Source: Erythrobacter sp. (lineage in GTDB: Bacteria; Pseudomonadota; Alphaproteobacteria; Sphingomonadales; Sphingomonadaceae). Taken from it: 35,437 nucleotides of DNA. The position numbers were made by a program, and so were the translations under genes. Where the stretch lies: positions 1 to 35,437 of the forward strand of contig NZ_JAMNXL010000016.1 of NCBI RefSeq assembly GCF_023653175.1, written 5' to 3'. The notes below the pieces were generated by a model that saw only the letters and a program-made list of their open reading frames with translations, was not told the DNA's origin and searched no databases. Positions 7,400-16,758 of this stretch are shown in pieces (position 1 is the first letter of the stretch; every line of letters begins with the position of its first letter).

Positions 7400-9085
7400 A
7401 TGAGCGACACCCCCTTCCTTGCCCTCCGCGGCCTAACCAAATCCTATGTCGGCAAGACCGGCGACACCACCGAGGTGCTGGGCGGAATCGATCTCGACGT
7501 CGCCGAGGGCGAATTTGTGGCGATCCTCGGCTTTTCGGGTGCTGGCAAGACGACGCTGATCAATGCGTTGGCCGGGCTGATCAACCCCGATGGCGGCACG
7601 ATGACCCTGCGTGGCAAGCCGATTGACGGCCCGGACCGTGAACGGGGGCTGGTGTTCCAGTCCTATTCGCTCTTCCCGTGGCTGACGGTCGAAGGCAATG
7701 TGACGCTCGCGGTCGATGCCGTCCACAAGACCCGCAGCAAGGCTGAACGCCGCGCGCTGGTGCGCCAAAAGATCGAACTGGTCGGGCTGGGCCATGCGAT
7801 GGACCGCAAGCCCGCGCAGCTTTCAGGCGGGATGCGGCAGCGGGTCGCGGTGGCGCGCGCGCTGGCGATGGAGCCGGAAATCCTGTTGCTGGATGAGCCC
7901 CTGTCGGCGCTCGATGCGCTCACCCGCGCAAAGCTGCAGGACGAGATCGAGCGCATCCGCAAAGAAGAAGGCCGCACCATTCTGCTGGTCACTAATGACG
8001 TGGATGAGGCCTTGCTGCTGGCCGACCGGGTGGCGGTGCTGACCCCGGCACCGGCAGCGCGGATCGGTCAGATATGGCAAGTCGACGTACCACGCCCGCG
8101 CGACCGCGAAGGGGTTAATGGCGATGCGGCCTTCCAGCGGCTGCGCAAGCAGATCGTCGATTATCTCGCCGCGCTGAATGCCGAAAGCGGGACGGTCGGC
8201 GAATGCGCGATCGACCTGCCCAACGTCACGCCGCTCGACCTCGCGCCGCCGCCGCAGGCCTACCGGGACGCTGCCCGCAGCGCGGTGGACAAGCGCTATC
8301 TGGAATTCTTCAAGCTCGACAAGGTCTATCCCACCCCCAAGGGACCGTTGAAGGTGGTCGAGGATTTCAACCTCCTGATGGACCGGGGCGAATTCATCTC
8401 GCTGATCGGCCATTCGGGCTGCGGCAAATCGACCGTCCTGTCGATGGCTGCGGGCCTCAACAGTATCAGCGGCGGCGGGATCGTGCTCGACAACCGCGAG
8501 ATCACCGCCGCCGGGCCGGACAAGGCGGTGGTGTTCCAGGCCCCCAGCCTGATGCCGTGGCTGACCGCGCGCGAGAATGTCGCGCTGGGGGTGGAGCGGG
8601 TTTACGCCCACACCAGCAATGCCGAGCGGGCTGACATTGTCGATTACTATCTCGACCGGGTCGGGCTGACCGACGCGAAGGACAAGATGGCGGCCGAGAT
8701 GTCCAACGGGATGCGACAGCGCGTCGGCATCGCCCGCGCCTTCGCGCTTTCGCCGCGCCTGCTGCTGCTGGATGAACCCTTCGGGATGCTCGACAGCCTC
8801 ACGCGGTGGGATTTGCAGGACGTACTGGTCGAAACCTGGAACCGCACCAAGGTCACCGCAATCATGGTCACCCATGACGTGGACGAGGCGATCCTGCTGG
8901 CTGACCGGGTGGTGATGATGACCAATGGTCCGAAGGCGACCATCGGCAAGGTGCTGACGGTCGATCTGCCCCGCCCGCGCAACCGCAAGGAGCTGCTCGA
9001 ACACCCGAAATTCTACCAATACCGGCAAGAGGTGCTGCACTTCCTTGCCGATTATGACCACGGCCCGGCGGCCAAGGCTGCCTGA
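7400..9085 (+). CDS. nrtCD: Fused double ATPase of nitrate ABC transporter (NrtC+NrtD)
   Basis: 561-residue cytoplasmic ATPase with two complete ABC domains in one chain. Domain 1 (residues 5-265) has Walker A GFSGAGKTT (44-52), signature LSGGMRQR and Walker B ILLLDEPLSALD. Domain 2 (from about 298) has Walker A GHSGCGKST near 336, signature SNGMRQR (divergent, N for the first G) and LLLLDEPFGMLD. Each ends with an H-loop region; domain 1 has N in place of His (LLVTNDVDEA) while domain 2 keeps LVTHD-like VTHDVDEA. In cyanobacteria NrtC and NrtD are separate and NrtC carries an NrtA-like tail; here that tail is absent and the two ATPases are fused. It drives transport through NrtB. Confidence 0.9.
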   Translation: MSDTPFLALRGLTKSYVGKTGDTTEVLGGIDLDVAEGEFVAILGFSGAGKTTLINALAGLINPDGGTMTLRGKPIDGPDRERGLVFQSYSLFPWLTVEGNVTLAVDAVHKTRSKAERRALVRQKIELVGLGHAMDRKPAQLSGGMRQRVAVARALAMEPEILLLDEPLSALDALTRAKLQDEIERIRKEEGRTILLVTNDVDEALLLADRVAVLTPAPAARIGQIWQVDVPRPRDREGVNGDAAFQRLRKQIVDYLAALNAESGTVGECAIDLPNVTPLDLAPPPQAYRDAARSAVDKRYLEFFKLDKVYPTPKGPLKVVEDFNLLMDRGEFISLIGHSGCGKSTVLSMAAGLNSISGGGIVLDNREITAAGPDKAVVFQAPSLMPWLTARENVALGVERVYAHTSNAERADIVDYYLDRVGLTDAKDKMAAEMSNGMRQRVGIARAFALSPRLLLLDEPFGMLDSLTRWDLQDVLVETWNRTKVTAIMVTHDVDEAILLADRVVMMTNGPKATIGKVLTVDLPRPRNRKELLEHPKFYQYRQEVLHFLADYDHGPAAKAA

Positions 9086-9246
9086 CCGGGTCGCCAAGTT
9101 TCTCGTGGCGAGCTGCGGCACTGGCGCTGCACTCGATCAGCCACGCCTCTCCGGCGGCCCGTCAGGACCGTCACTGTTCGGGCAACGATGCTCGGCTTCC
9201 CGTCAACACGATGCGACCGCGCAAATGCGGCGCAAAGGGGGTCTTG

Positions 9247-10458
9247 ATGCGTTCGAAATTTCTCGCCTGTGCCGCTGTCCTTGCCGCCACCTCCACGCCT
9301 GCGCTGGCCGAGCCGCTCGATCCGCAGAAGATTGGCGAGGGCGTCACATTGGACCCGATCGTCGATGCGCGGCTTCGTCTGGAAACCAATGACCAGTCGA
9401 ACTTCCCGGACACCGCCACCTCGATCACTGTCCACACCCGCTTGGGGGCAGAGCTGAAAGCATCGGGCTTCTCGCTGATTGCCGAGGGCGAGTTCACCCG
9501 CGCGCTGGAGGATGATTTCAATGACACCATCCCCGGCAACGGCTTCGAGCCCTTCCCGGTCATTGCCGACCCTGACACGTCGGAACTCAATCGCCTGAGC
9601 ATCGGCTATGCCACCAAGAATTTCTCAGCCACCGTGGGCCGCCAGCGGATCATTCACGAAGACGCGCGCTTCATCGGCAACGTCATCTGGCGCCAGAACG
9701 AACAGACCTTCGATGCCGTCCGAGCGATCGGCAAGCTCGGGCCGGTCGAGATCGATCAGACCTATGCCATTGGGCAGCGCACCATCTTCGGATCGAAGAG
9801 CCCGAACGAGGAATTCGAGGGCGATTTCCTGTTCACGAAGGCCGCCGCCGTGTTCGATCCGGTGCGCATCGTGGCGTTCCGGTACGCGTATGACTACGAC
9901 ACCCGTGTCGCCTTTTCGAGCCAGACCTATGGCGCGACGGTCAGTGCGACGATCCCGGCGGGCAAGGCCAAGATCGGGCTGAAGGGCAGCTACGCCAAAC
10001 AGCGCGATACCGGGCGCAACCCCACCGATTTCGGCGCGGATTACTTCCTTGCAGAAGGCAGCGTGACCTTCTCGGGCTTCACCTTGCGCGCCCAGTATGA
10101 AGAGCTGGGAAGCGATGGCGGGCGCTCCGCCTTCCAGACCCCGCTGGCGACTGCGCACGCCTTCAATGGCTATGCCGATCTGTTCCTGATCACTCCAGCG
10201 ACAGGCCTGCGCGACAGCAACGTGCGGCTTTCCAAGAAGTTCGAGATCCAGGGCTTGCCCAGCGGTTTAACCGTGCAGGCTACCTATCACGAGTTCGACA
10301 GCGACTTCGGCGGGCTCGATTACGGCACCGAATTCGACGGCGTGGTCAGCTTCAAGATCGGCGATGTCGGACTGCTGGCGAAATACGGCAACTACCAGAC
10401 GCAAGGCTTCGGCCCCGACACCACCCGCTTCACCCTCCAGGCCGAATTCAGCTTCTGA
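9247..10458 (+). CDS. Outer-membrane porin in the nitrate operon
   Basis: 403-residue beta-barrel protein. It starts with a signal peptide MRSKFLACAAVLAATSTPAL-A, continues with alternating polar/hydrophobic strands and turn-rich loops, and ends with a C-terminal Phe (LQAEFSF), the outer-membrane insertion signal. It resembles the alginate-export/OprD-like porins annotated as hypothetical in sphingomonads. Placed between nrtCD and nirB on the same strand, it likely brings nitrate or nitrite across the outer membrane; the substrate is inferred from context only. The ATG at 9247 follows AAAGGGGG; the upstream in-frame ATG at 9211 would put charged residues before the signal peptide. The 161-base gap before it holds no clear terminator. 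Confidence 0.78.
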   Translation: MRSKFLACAAVLAATSTPALAEPLDPQKIGEGVTLDPIVDARLRLETNDQSNFPDTATSITVHTRLGAELKASGFSLIAEGEFTRALEDDFNDTIPGNGFEPFPVIADPDTSELNRLSIGYATKNFSATVGRQRIIHEDARFIGNVIWRQNEQTFDAVRAIGKLGPVEIDQTYAIGQRTIFGSKSPNEEFEGDFLFTKAAAVFDPVRIVAFRYAYDYDTRVAFSSQTYGATVSATIPAGKAKIGLKGSYAKQRDTGRNPTDFGADYFLAEGSVTFSGFTLRAQYEELGSDGGRSAFQTPLATAHAFNGYADLFLITPATGLRDSNVRLSKKFEIQGLPSGLTVQATYHEFDSDFGGLDYGTEFDGVVSFKIGDVGLLAKYGNYQTQGFGPDTTRFTLQAEFSF

Positions 10459-10493
10459 ACCGGCCCTCTGCCCAAACTCAACGGAGAACCCAA

Positions 10494-13013
10494 GTGAACC
10501 GGCAAACCAGCATCCCGGCACTCCGCCACGCTGACGCCAAGGAACGGCTTGTCGTGATCGGCAACGGCATGGCCGGGTGCCGCGCGGTGGAGGAGATCCT
10601 CGCACTGGAACCGGACCGCTGGGCGATCACGATCTTCGGGGCAGAGCCGCGGGTCAACTACAACCGCATCATGCTCTCCCCCGTGCTGGCGGGCGAGAAG
10701 AGCTTCGATGAGATTGTGATCAACTCGGCCGAATGGTATTCAGACAACGGCATTACTCTCGTAAGCGGTGATCCGGTGGTGCATATTGATCGGGCCGCGC
10801 AGCAGGTGGTGTCGCGCGCAGGGCGGATCGAAAGCTATGACCGGCTGCTGATCGCGACCGGTTCCGATCCCTTCGTGATCCCGGTGCCGGGCAAGGATCT
10901 TCCTGGCGTCGTCACCTTCCGCGATCTTGATGACGTCGAGACGATGCTCGCGGCTGCCGAGGCCAGCAGCAAGGCGGTGGTGATCGGCGGCGGGCTGCTC
11001 GGGCTCGAAGCGGCGCACGGCCTGTCGCTGCGCGGCATGACGGTGACGGTGGTGCATTTGATGCCGACCCTGATGGAGCGCCAGCTTGATGAGGCAGCGG
11101 GCTATCTCCTGAAGTCCGAACTCGAAGCCCGCGGGATGACCATCCTGACCGGCGCGGACACTGCAGAAATCGTCGAGATAGACGGGCATGTCGGCGGCGT
11201 CCGGCTGAAGGACGGGACGGAGATCCCCGCCGATCTGGTGGTGATGGCGGTCGGCATCCGGCCCAATGGCGCGCTCGCCAAGGCAGGCGGGCTGGAGGTC
11301 GAACGCGGGATCATCGTCGATGATGACATGGTGACCAGCGACCCGGCGATCCTTGCCGTGGGCGAATGCGTGCAGCATCGCGGCGCATGCTACGGACTTG
11401 TCGCCCCGATCTGGGAAATGTGCCGCGCGCTGGCTGCAGGGCTCGCCGCGCAGCCCAAGGGATATTCCGGTTCGGTCACCTCCACCAAGCTCAAGGTATC
11501 TGGCGTCGATCTGTTTTCAGCGGGAGATTTTTCGGGCGGCGAGGGGTGCGAGGACATCGTCATGCGCGACGCGGCGCGCGGCATCTACAAGCGGGTGGTG
11601 GTGCGCGATGACAAAGTCATTGGCGTGGTGCTCTATGGCGATACGCAAGACGGGAACTGGTATTTCGATTTGCTCCGCCAGCAACAGGACGTCTCGGACA
11701 TCCGCGAAGCACTGATCTTCGGTCAGGCCTTCGCTGCCGGGGGCGCTCTGGCGGACCCTAACGCCGCCGTTGCAGCACTTTCGGACGACGCAGAAATCTG
11801 CGGCTGCAACGGCGTGTCCAAGGGCAAGGTGGTCGCCTGCATCAATGGCGGCGCAGCGAGCCTTGATGCGGTGCGCGCCGGGTGCAAGGCGTCTGCCAGT
11901 TGCGGATCGTGCACCGATCTGGTCGAACGCCTGTTGGCGCTGACGCTGGGCGATGCGGTCGAAGAAAGCGCCAAGACCATCTGCGGCTGCACCAGCTTTG
12001 GCCATGATGATGTGCGCCGTGCGATCGTGGAGCGGGGTTTCAGGTCGATCCCCGAAGTCATGCAGGAACTGCACTGGTCAACGCCCGATGGCTGCTCCAA
12101 ATGCCGCCCGGCGCTCAATTACTACCTGCTCTGCGCCTGGCCGGGCGAATATGTCGACGACCAGAAAAGCCGCTTCGTCAATGAACGGCTCCACGCCAAC
12201 ATCCAGAAAGACGGCACCTATTCGGTCGTCCCGCGCATGTGGGGCGGCATTACCAATCCGCGCGAGCTGCGCGCCATTGCCGATGTGGTCGAGAGATATG
12301 ATGCGCGCATGGTCAAGGTCACCGGCGGCCAGCGGCTCGACATTTTCGGGATCAGGAAGGAGGATCTGCCCGCGGTCTGGGCCGATCTCAATGCCGCCGG
12401 GATGGTGTCGGGCCACGCCTATGGCAAGTCCCTGCGCACGGTGAAGACCTGTGTGGGCAGCGAATGGTGCCGCTTCGGCACGCAGGATTCGACCGGGCTC
12501 GGGGTCAAGCTCGAACAGATGAGCTGGGGCAGCTGGATGCCGCACAAGTTCAAGATGGCGGTCAGCGGCTGTCCGAGGAACTGCGCCGAGGCGACGATCA
12601 AGGACTTCGGCGTGGTCTGCGTCGACAGCGGCTATGAACTCCACATCGGCGGCAATGGCGGGATCAAGGTGCGCGCCACCGATCTGCTCACCCGGGTCGC
12701 GACGGAGGAAGAAGCGCTCGAGCACTGCGCCGCCTTCGTCCAGCTTTATCGCGAGGATGCATGGTATCTCGAGCGCACCGCGCCCTGGCTGGAGCGCAAG
12801 GGTCTCGCCTGGATCAAAGCGCAGCTTTACGATGATCCGGGCGCGGTGAAGGCGCTCGCATCGCGGTTCCTCTACTCGCAGCAGTTCATGCAGGATGATC
12901 CATGGGCGCAGCGCGCTGCTGGGGACCGTGCGGATCTCCACAGCCATGTCGGGCGCATCACCGCCGGACCGCCACCGGGCGGCGCGCGGCTGGCGATGGA
13001 GCCGGCAGAATGA
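10494..13013 (+). CDS. nirB: Assimilatory nitrite reductase large subunit NirB
   Basis: 839-residue cytoplasmic NAD(P)H-nitrite reductase subunit, reducing nitrite to ammonium. Domains in order: FAD-binding Rossmann fold (LVVIGNGMAGCRAVEEI, about 20-36); NAD(P)H-binding fold (AVVIGGGLLGLEAAHGL, about 162); two BFD-like [2Fe-2S] segments (CGCNGVSKG with CGSC near 436-475, and CGCTSFGHDD with CSKC near 500-545); ferredoxin-like half domains; and the siroheme-[4Fe-4S] Cys set TCVGSEWCRFG (about 652) and SGCPRNCAEA (about 691). Length fits the family. It starts with GTG after an ACGGAGAA ribosome site and overlaps nirD by ATGA. The siroheme it needs can be made with help from cobA three genes downstream. 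Confidence 0.97.
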   Translation: MNRQTSIPALRHADAKERLVVIGNGMAGCRAVEEILALEPDRWAITIFGAEPRVNYNRIMLSPVLAGEKSFDEIVINSAEWYSDNGITLVSGDPVVHIDRAAQQVVSRAGRIESYDRLLIATGSDPFVIPVPGKDLPGVVTFRDLDDVETMLAAAEASSKAVVIGGGLLGLEAAHGLSLRGMTVTVVHLMPTLMERQLDEAAGYLLKSELEARGMTILTGADTAEIVEIDGHVGGVRLKDGTEIPADLVVMAVGIRPNGALAKAGGLEVERGIIVDDDMVTSDPAILAVGECVQHRGACYGLVAPIWEMCRALAAGLAAQPKGYSGSVTSTKLKVSGVDLFSAGDFSGGEGCEDIVMRDAARGIYKRVVVRDDKVIGVVLYGDTQDGNWYFDLLRQQQDVSDIREALIFGQAFAAGGALADPNAAVAALSDDAEICGCNGVSKGKVVACINGGAASLDAVRAGCKASASCGSCTDLVERLLALTLGDAVEESAKTICGCTSFGHDDVRRAIVERGFRSIPEVMQELHWSTPDGCSKCRPALNYYLLCAWPGEYVDDQKSRFVNERLHANIQKDGTYSVVPRMWGGITNPRELRAIADVVERYDARMVKVTGGQRLDIFGIRKEDLPAVWADLNAAGMVSGHAYGKSLRTVKTCVGSEWCRFGTQDSTGLGVKLEQMSWGSWMPHKFKMAVSGCPRNCAEATIKDFGVVCVDSGYELHIGGNGGIKVRATDLLTRVATEEEALEHCAAFVQLYREDAWYLERTAPWLERKGLAWIKAQLYDDPGAVKALASRFLYSQQFMQDDPWAQRAAGDRADLHSHVGRITAGPPPGGARLAMEPAE

Positions 13014-13351
13014 GCGCCGATTGGGTCAGCGTCTGCGGGGTGGATGCGATCGAGCCGGGCATGGCCGGCACCGTGCCCGTCGATGGCGCGGATGAAATCG
13101 CGATTTTCCACACCAGCGGCGGGGCGTTTTACGCGCTGGTCAACAAGTGCCCGCACAAGGGCGGACCACTTTCGCAGGGAATCGTCCACGGCGACAGCGT
13201 CTCTTGCCCGCTGCACAATTGGCGCATTTCGCTCCTGTCAGGCCAGGCGCTGGGCGAGGACAAGGGCTGTACCCCGACGATCCCGCTAAAGATTGAGGCG
13301 GGGCAGGTCTGGCTCGACCGGGCGGCAATCCTGGCGCGGGCCGGGGCCTGA
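13010..13351 (+). CDS. nirD: Nitrite reductase small subunit NirD (Rieske-like)
   Basis: 113-residue cytoplasmic subunit with a Rieske-type fold. The motifs CPHKGGPL (Cys47, His49) and CPLHNW (Cys66, His69) supply the full [2Fe-2S] ligand set, which some NirD proteins lack; here it is intact. It partners NirB in the NADH-dependent nitrite reductase. The ATG overlaps the nirB stop (ATGA), which also fixes the start; a longer open frame upstream lies inside nirB. Confidence 0.95.
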   Translation: MSADWVSVCGVDAIEPGMAGTVPVDGADEIAIFHTSGGAFYALVNKCPHKGGPLSQGIVHGDSVSCPLHNWRISLLSGQALGEDKGCTPTIPLKIEAGQVWLDRAAILARAGA

Positions 13352-13363
13352 GGCGCGGACGCG

Positions 13364-15934
13364 GTGCGGGCGATCAAAACCACTTGCGCCTATTGCGGTG
13401 TCGGCTGCGGGATCAGCGCCGAGGTCACAGGCCCGCGCGCCGTCACCATCCGGGGCGATGCCGATCACCCCGCCAATCGCGGCGCGCTGTGCTCCAAGGG
13501 CACCCACCTTGGGGAAACGGTCGGGCTTGAAGGGCGCTTGCTGCACCCGATGATCGGCGACCAGCGCGTCAGCTGGGATCATGCTACTGCCGAGGTCGCA
13601 GCGCGCATCAATGCCTGCATCGCTGAACATGGCCCGGACAGCGTTGCCTTCTATGTCTCGGGCCAATTGCTGACCGAGGATTACTACGTCGCCAACAAGC
13701 TGATGAAGGGCTTCATCGGTTCGGGCAATATCGACACCAATTCGCGGCTGTGCATGGCGAGCGCGGTAGCTGCGCATAACCGCGCCTTTGGCGAAGATGT
13801 TGTCCCCTGCACCTATGATGATCTCGACGCTGCCGATCTGATCCTGCTTGTGGGCTCCAACACCGCATGGTGTCATCCGGTGATCTGGCAGCGGATCGAG
13901 CGCGCGCGCGAGGCGCATGGCACGCGGTTGGTGGTAATCGATCCGCGCCGCACAGAAACCGCCGAGCGTGCCGATCTCCACATTCCGGTCGCCCCCGATG
14001 GCGATGTTGCGCTGTTCGATGCGCTGCTCGCCAGTCTTGCGGTTGATCGCGCTGCGGTGGAGGCTCGTTGCGACGTGCCAGCGGGCTTCTGGAACAATCG
14101 CTCACTCGAGCACGGGATCGACCCGCAGCTATTCGCTGACTTGCTGGCGATGGTCGCCGCATCGGATCGCATGATCACCCTGTTCAGTCAGGGCGCGAAC
14201 CAATCGCGCTGCGGGACCGACAAGGGCAATGCGATCATAAACCTCCACCTTGCCACCGGGCACATCAACCGGCGCGGCGCGGGGCCGTTCAGCATCACCG
14301 GACAGCCCAATGCCATGGGTGGGCGCGAGGTGGGCGGGCTTGCCAATGTGCTCGCCTGCCATCTGGGCTTTTCCGAGGAGGAACGCGCGGCTGCTGGTGC
14401 TTTCTGGCGGTCAGGGCAGCTCGCCAAGGGGCCGGGCCTCAAGGCAGTTGACCTCTTCGAAGCGGTGCACCGCGGCGCAATCAAGTTCATCTGGATCATG
14501 GCCACCAACCCGGCTGTCTCGATGCCCGATGCGACCCGCGTGCGCCAAGCATTGGCCGCCTGCGAGACGGTGGTCGTCTCCGACGTATTGGAGGATACCG
14601 ACACCGCGCGGCTTGCCCATATCCGCCTGCCCGCGCTGGGCTGGGGCGAGAAAGACGGCACCGTCACAAATTCCGATCGCATGGTCAGCCGCCAGCGCGC
14701 ACTGTTCGCTGCGCCGGGTGACGCGCGGGCGGATTGGCGCATCATTGCCGATGTCGCCAGTGCGATGGGCCACGGCGCGGCGTTCGACTATCCGACCGTG
14801 GCCAGCGTGTTCCGCGAATATGCCGCAATGACCAGCCTTGCCGCCGCGCGCGGGCGCAAGCTTGACCTGACGGCACAGGCCGATCTCTCCGATGCTGCCT
14901 ATGAGGCAATGCCGCCCTTCCGCTGGGGCGGGGAGCATCCCTTGGCCAATGGCTATCCGACGTCCACAGGCAGGCCCCGACTGATAGCCGTAGTGCCGCC
15001 TGCGCCGAGCGTGCCTGATGCCGCTTTCCCCTTGCGCCTCAACACCGGGCGGTATCGCGATCAGTGGCACACGATGACCCGCACAGGCTTCAGCGCGAAA
15101 CTGGCGCATCACCGGCGCGAACCGCTCGTCGAACTCCACCCCGCCGATGCCGCCGCCGCCGGGATTGTCGAGGGCGATCTGTGTCAGGTCACGACCCCAG
15201 CGGGCCCAAGCCTCTACCGTGCCACGCTCAGCGAGGGGCAGGCGCGTGGCGGGTTGTTTGTGCCGATCCACTGGACGGACCTGACCGCCGCACCAGACAC
15301 CGGCCGAACCGGCAGACTCGCTAGCGCTGACACCGATCCGGTCTCGGGCCAGCCCGGCTTCAAGGATAGCCCCGCGCGCATCGCCCGTGCCGAATTGGCG
15401 TGGCGCGGCTTTCTGGTTGCGCGCACGCCGATCACCAGTCCCGCTTGCGACCACTGGGTGCGCTCGCGGGTGGAGCATGGGTGGCTCTATGAAATCGGCG
15501 GCATCGAAAAGGCGGACCCTGCCGCTTTGCTCCCTGAAGGCACCCGCAGCGAAGTGGCCTACCCCGCCAAGGGAATGCAACGCTTTGCCGTGTGCGATGA
15601 GGCAGGGATGCTTACCGCCGCTCTGTTCATCACCCGCAAGGGCGCACTGCCCCCGCGTGAGTGGATCGCCGCCCAGCTTGGCGCGCCGGTGGCAGACCCT
15701 GTCGCCATGCTCGCCGGTCGCCCGCGCGAGGCGCGGCCGGATCGCGGCGCCATCATCTGCGTCTGCCACGATGTTGGTGAATGCGAAATCGCAGCGGCCA
15801 TTGCGGGCGGCGCTGCGACAGTCGGCTGCGTCGGCGCGGCCACGCGCGCGGGCACAAATTGCGGCTCTTGCCGGCCGCATATCGCACGCATGATCGAAGA
15901 GGCGCAGCTGGATATGAGGGAGGCCGCAGAATGA
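13364..15934 (+). CDS. nasA: Assimilatory nitrate reductase catalytic subunit NasA
   Basis: 856-residue cytoplasmic molybdoenzyme that reduces nitrate to nitrite. The N-terminal [4Fe-4S] site is C8-x2-C11-x3-C15 with Cys43 (CAYCGVGCG, LCSKG). The presumed Mo-ligand Cys is in NSRLCMAS (about 130). Molybdopterin dinucleotide-binding segments follow (GSNTAWCHPV, FSQGANQSRCGTDKGNA, ITGQPNAMGGREVGG). The C-terminus after a linker has a BFD-like [2Fe-2S] domain (CVCHDVGE with CGSCRPH), typical of NasA/NasC that takes electrons from a flavoprotein or ferredoxin. No separate NasB reductase is present in the window. GTG start, 12 bases after nirD; it ends in an ATGA overlap with cobA. Confidence 0.97.
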   Translation: MRAIKTTCAYCGVGCGISAEVTGPRAVTIRGDADHPANRGALCSKGTHLGETVGLEGRLLHPMIGDQRVSWDHATAEVAARINACIAEHGPDSVAFYVSGQLLTEDYYVANKLMKGFIGSGNIDTNSRLCMASAVAAHNRAFGEDVVPCTYDDLDAADLILLVGSNTAWCHPVIWQRIERAREAHGTRLVVIDPRRTETAERADLHIPVAPDGDVALFDALLASLAVDRAAVEARCDVPAGFWNNRSLEHGIDPQLFADLLAMVAASDRMITLFSQGANQSRCGTDKGNAIINLHLATGHINRRGAGPFSITGQPNAMGGREVGGLANVLACHLGFSEEERAAAGAFWRSGQLAKGPGLKAVDLFEAVHRGAIKFIWIMATNPAVSMPDATRVRQALAACETVVVSDVLEDTDTARLAHIRLPALGWGEKDGTVTNSDRMVSRQRALFAAPGDARADWRIIADVASAMGHGAAFDYPTVASVFREYAAMTSLAAARGRKLDLTAQADLSDAAYEAMPPFRWGGEHPLANGYPTSTGRPRLIAVVPPAPSVPDAAFPLRLNTGRYRDQWHTMTRTGFSAKLAHHRREPLVELHPADAAAAGIVEGDLCQVTTPAGPSLYRATLSEGQARGGLFVPIHWTDLTAAPDTGRTGRLASADTDPVSGQPGFKDSPARIARAELAWRGFLVARTPITSPACDHWVRSRVEHGWLYEIGGIEKADPAALLPEGTRSEVAYPAKGMQRFAVCDEAGMLTAALFITRKGALPPREWIAAQLGAPVADPVAMLAGRPREARPDRGAIICVCHDVGECEIAAAIAGGAATVGCVGAATRAGTNCGSCRPHIARMIEEAQLDMREAAE

Positions 15935-16758
15935 CGATGCATGCCGATTTTCCCGCAGGATCGGTCTGGCTGGTCGGCGCTGGGCCGGGCGACCCGGAAC
16001 TTTTGACCCGCAAGGCCGAACGGCTGGTCAGGGCCGCCGACATCGTGTTCCACGATGCTTTGGTGAGCGAGGCTGTGCTGGCGCTGGTCCCGCCCCATGT
16101 GGAACGCCGCAGCGTCGGCAAGCGCGCGGGCAGGCACTCCGCCCCGCAGCCGCTGATCTGCGATCTGATCGTGAAGGCCGCTCGTTCAGGCCAGCGCGTT
16201 GTGCGATTGAAGGGGGGCGATCCGTCGATCTTCGGGCGATCGATGGAGGAGATCGAGGCCTGCCGCAGCGCCGGAATTGCCATTCAGATATGCGCCGGCG
16301 TAACCACCGCCAGCGCGGCGGCGGCCTCACTTGGGACCTCTCTCACATTGCGCGGGCTCGCCCGGCGTCTAGTGTTCGTCACCGCCCACACTAAGGGCGG
16401 CGCGATGCCCGATCTGGATTGGCAGGCGCTCGGCGATCCTGAAGCGACGCTGGCAGTATATATGGGCAAGGATGCCGCCCCGCATATCGCCAAGGGTCTG
16501 CGCGATGCTGGCCTTGACGCCGATACGCCGGTCATCCTGATCGAGAATGTCAGCCTGCCAGGAGAACACCGTTTTGCCACGCGGTTGGATCTGCTGCCCG
16601 TCGCCGCCCGGACCGCCCTGGGCGATGGCCCTGCGATGATCCTGATTGGCAAAGCCATGGGGGCCGTGCTGCAGACGAATGTTTCTGGTCAGGGCACCGG
16701 GGCAGAAGGTATCAATTTTGCCCACGCCAGATTGGTGGGACATGTCGAAGCGGCCTGA
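15931..16758 (+). CDS. cobA: Uroporphyrinogen-III C-methyltransferase (SUMT)
   Basis: 275-residue SAM-dependent methyltransferase converting uroporphyrinogen III to precorrin-2, the first step to siroheme, the NirB cofactor. Family motifs are clear: VWLVGAGPGDPELLTRKA at the N-terminus, HDALVS, VGKRAGRHS, RLKGGDPSIFGR, and GVTTASAAAASLGTSLTLRG. No CysG-like dehydrogenase/ferrochelatase half is present, so those steps need another gene. It starts in the nasA stop (ATGA) with GGGAGG upstream and overlaps mobA by 17 bases, tying cofactor supply to the reductase operon. Confidence 0.95.
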   Translation: MTMHADFPAGSVWLVGAGPGDPELLTRKAERLVRAADIVFHDALVSEAVLALVPPHVERRSVGKRAGRHSAPQPLICDLIVKAARSGQRVVRLKGGDPSIFGRSMEEIEACRSAGIAIQICAGVTTASAAAASLGTSLTLRGLARRLVFVTAHTKGGAMPDLDWQALGDPEATLAVYMGKDAAPHIAKGLRDAGLDADTPVILIENVSLPGEHRFATRLDLLPVAARTALGDGPAMILIGKAMGAVLQTNVSGQGTGAEGINFAHARLVGHVEAA

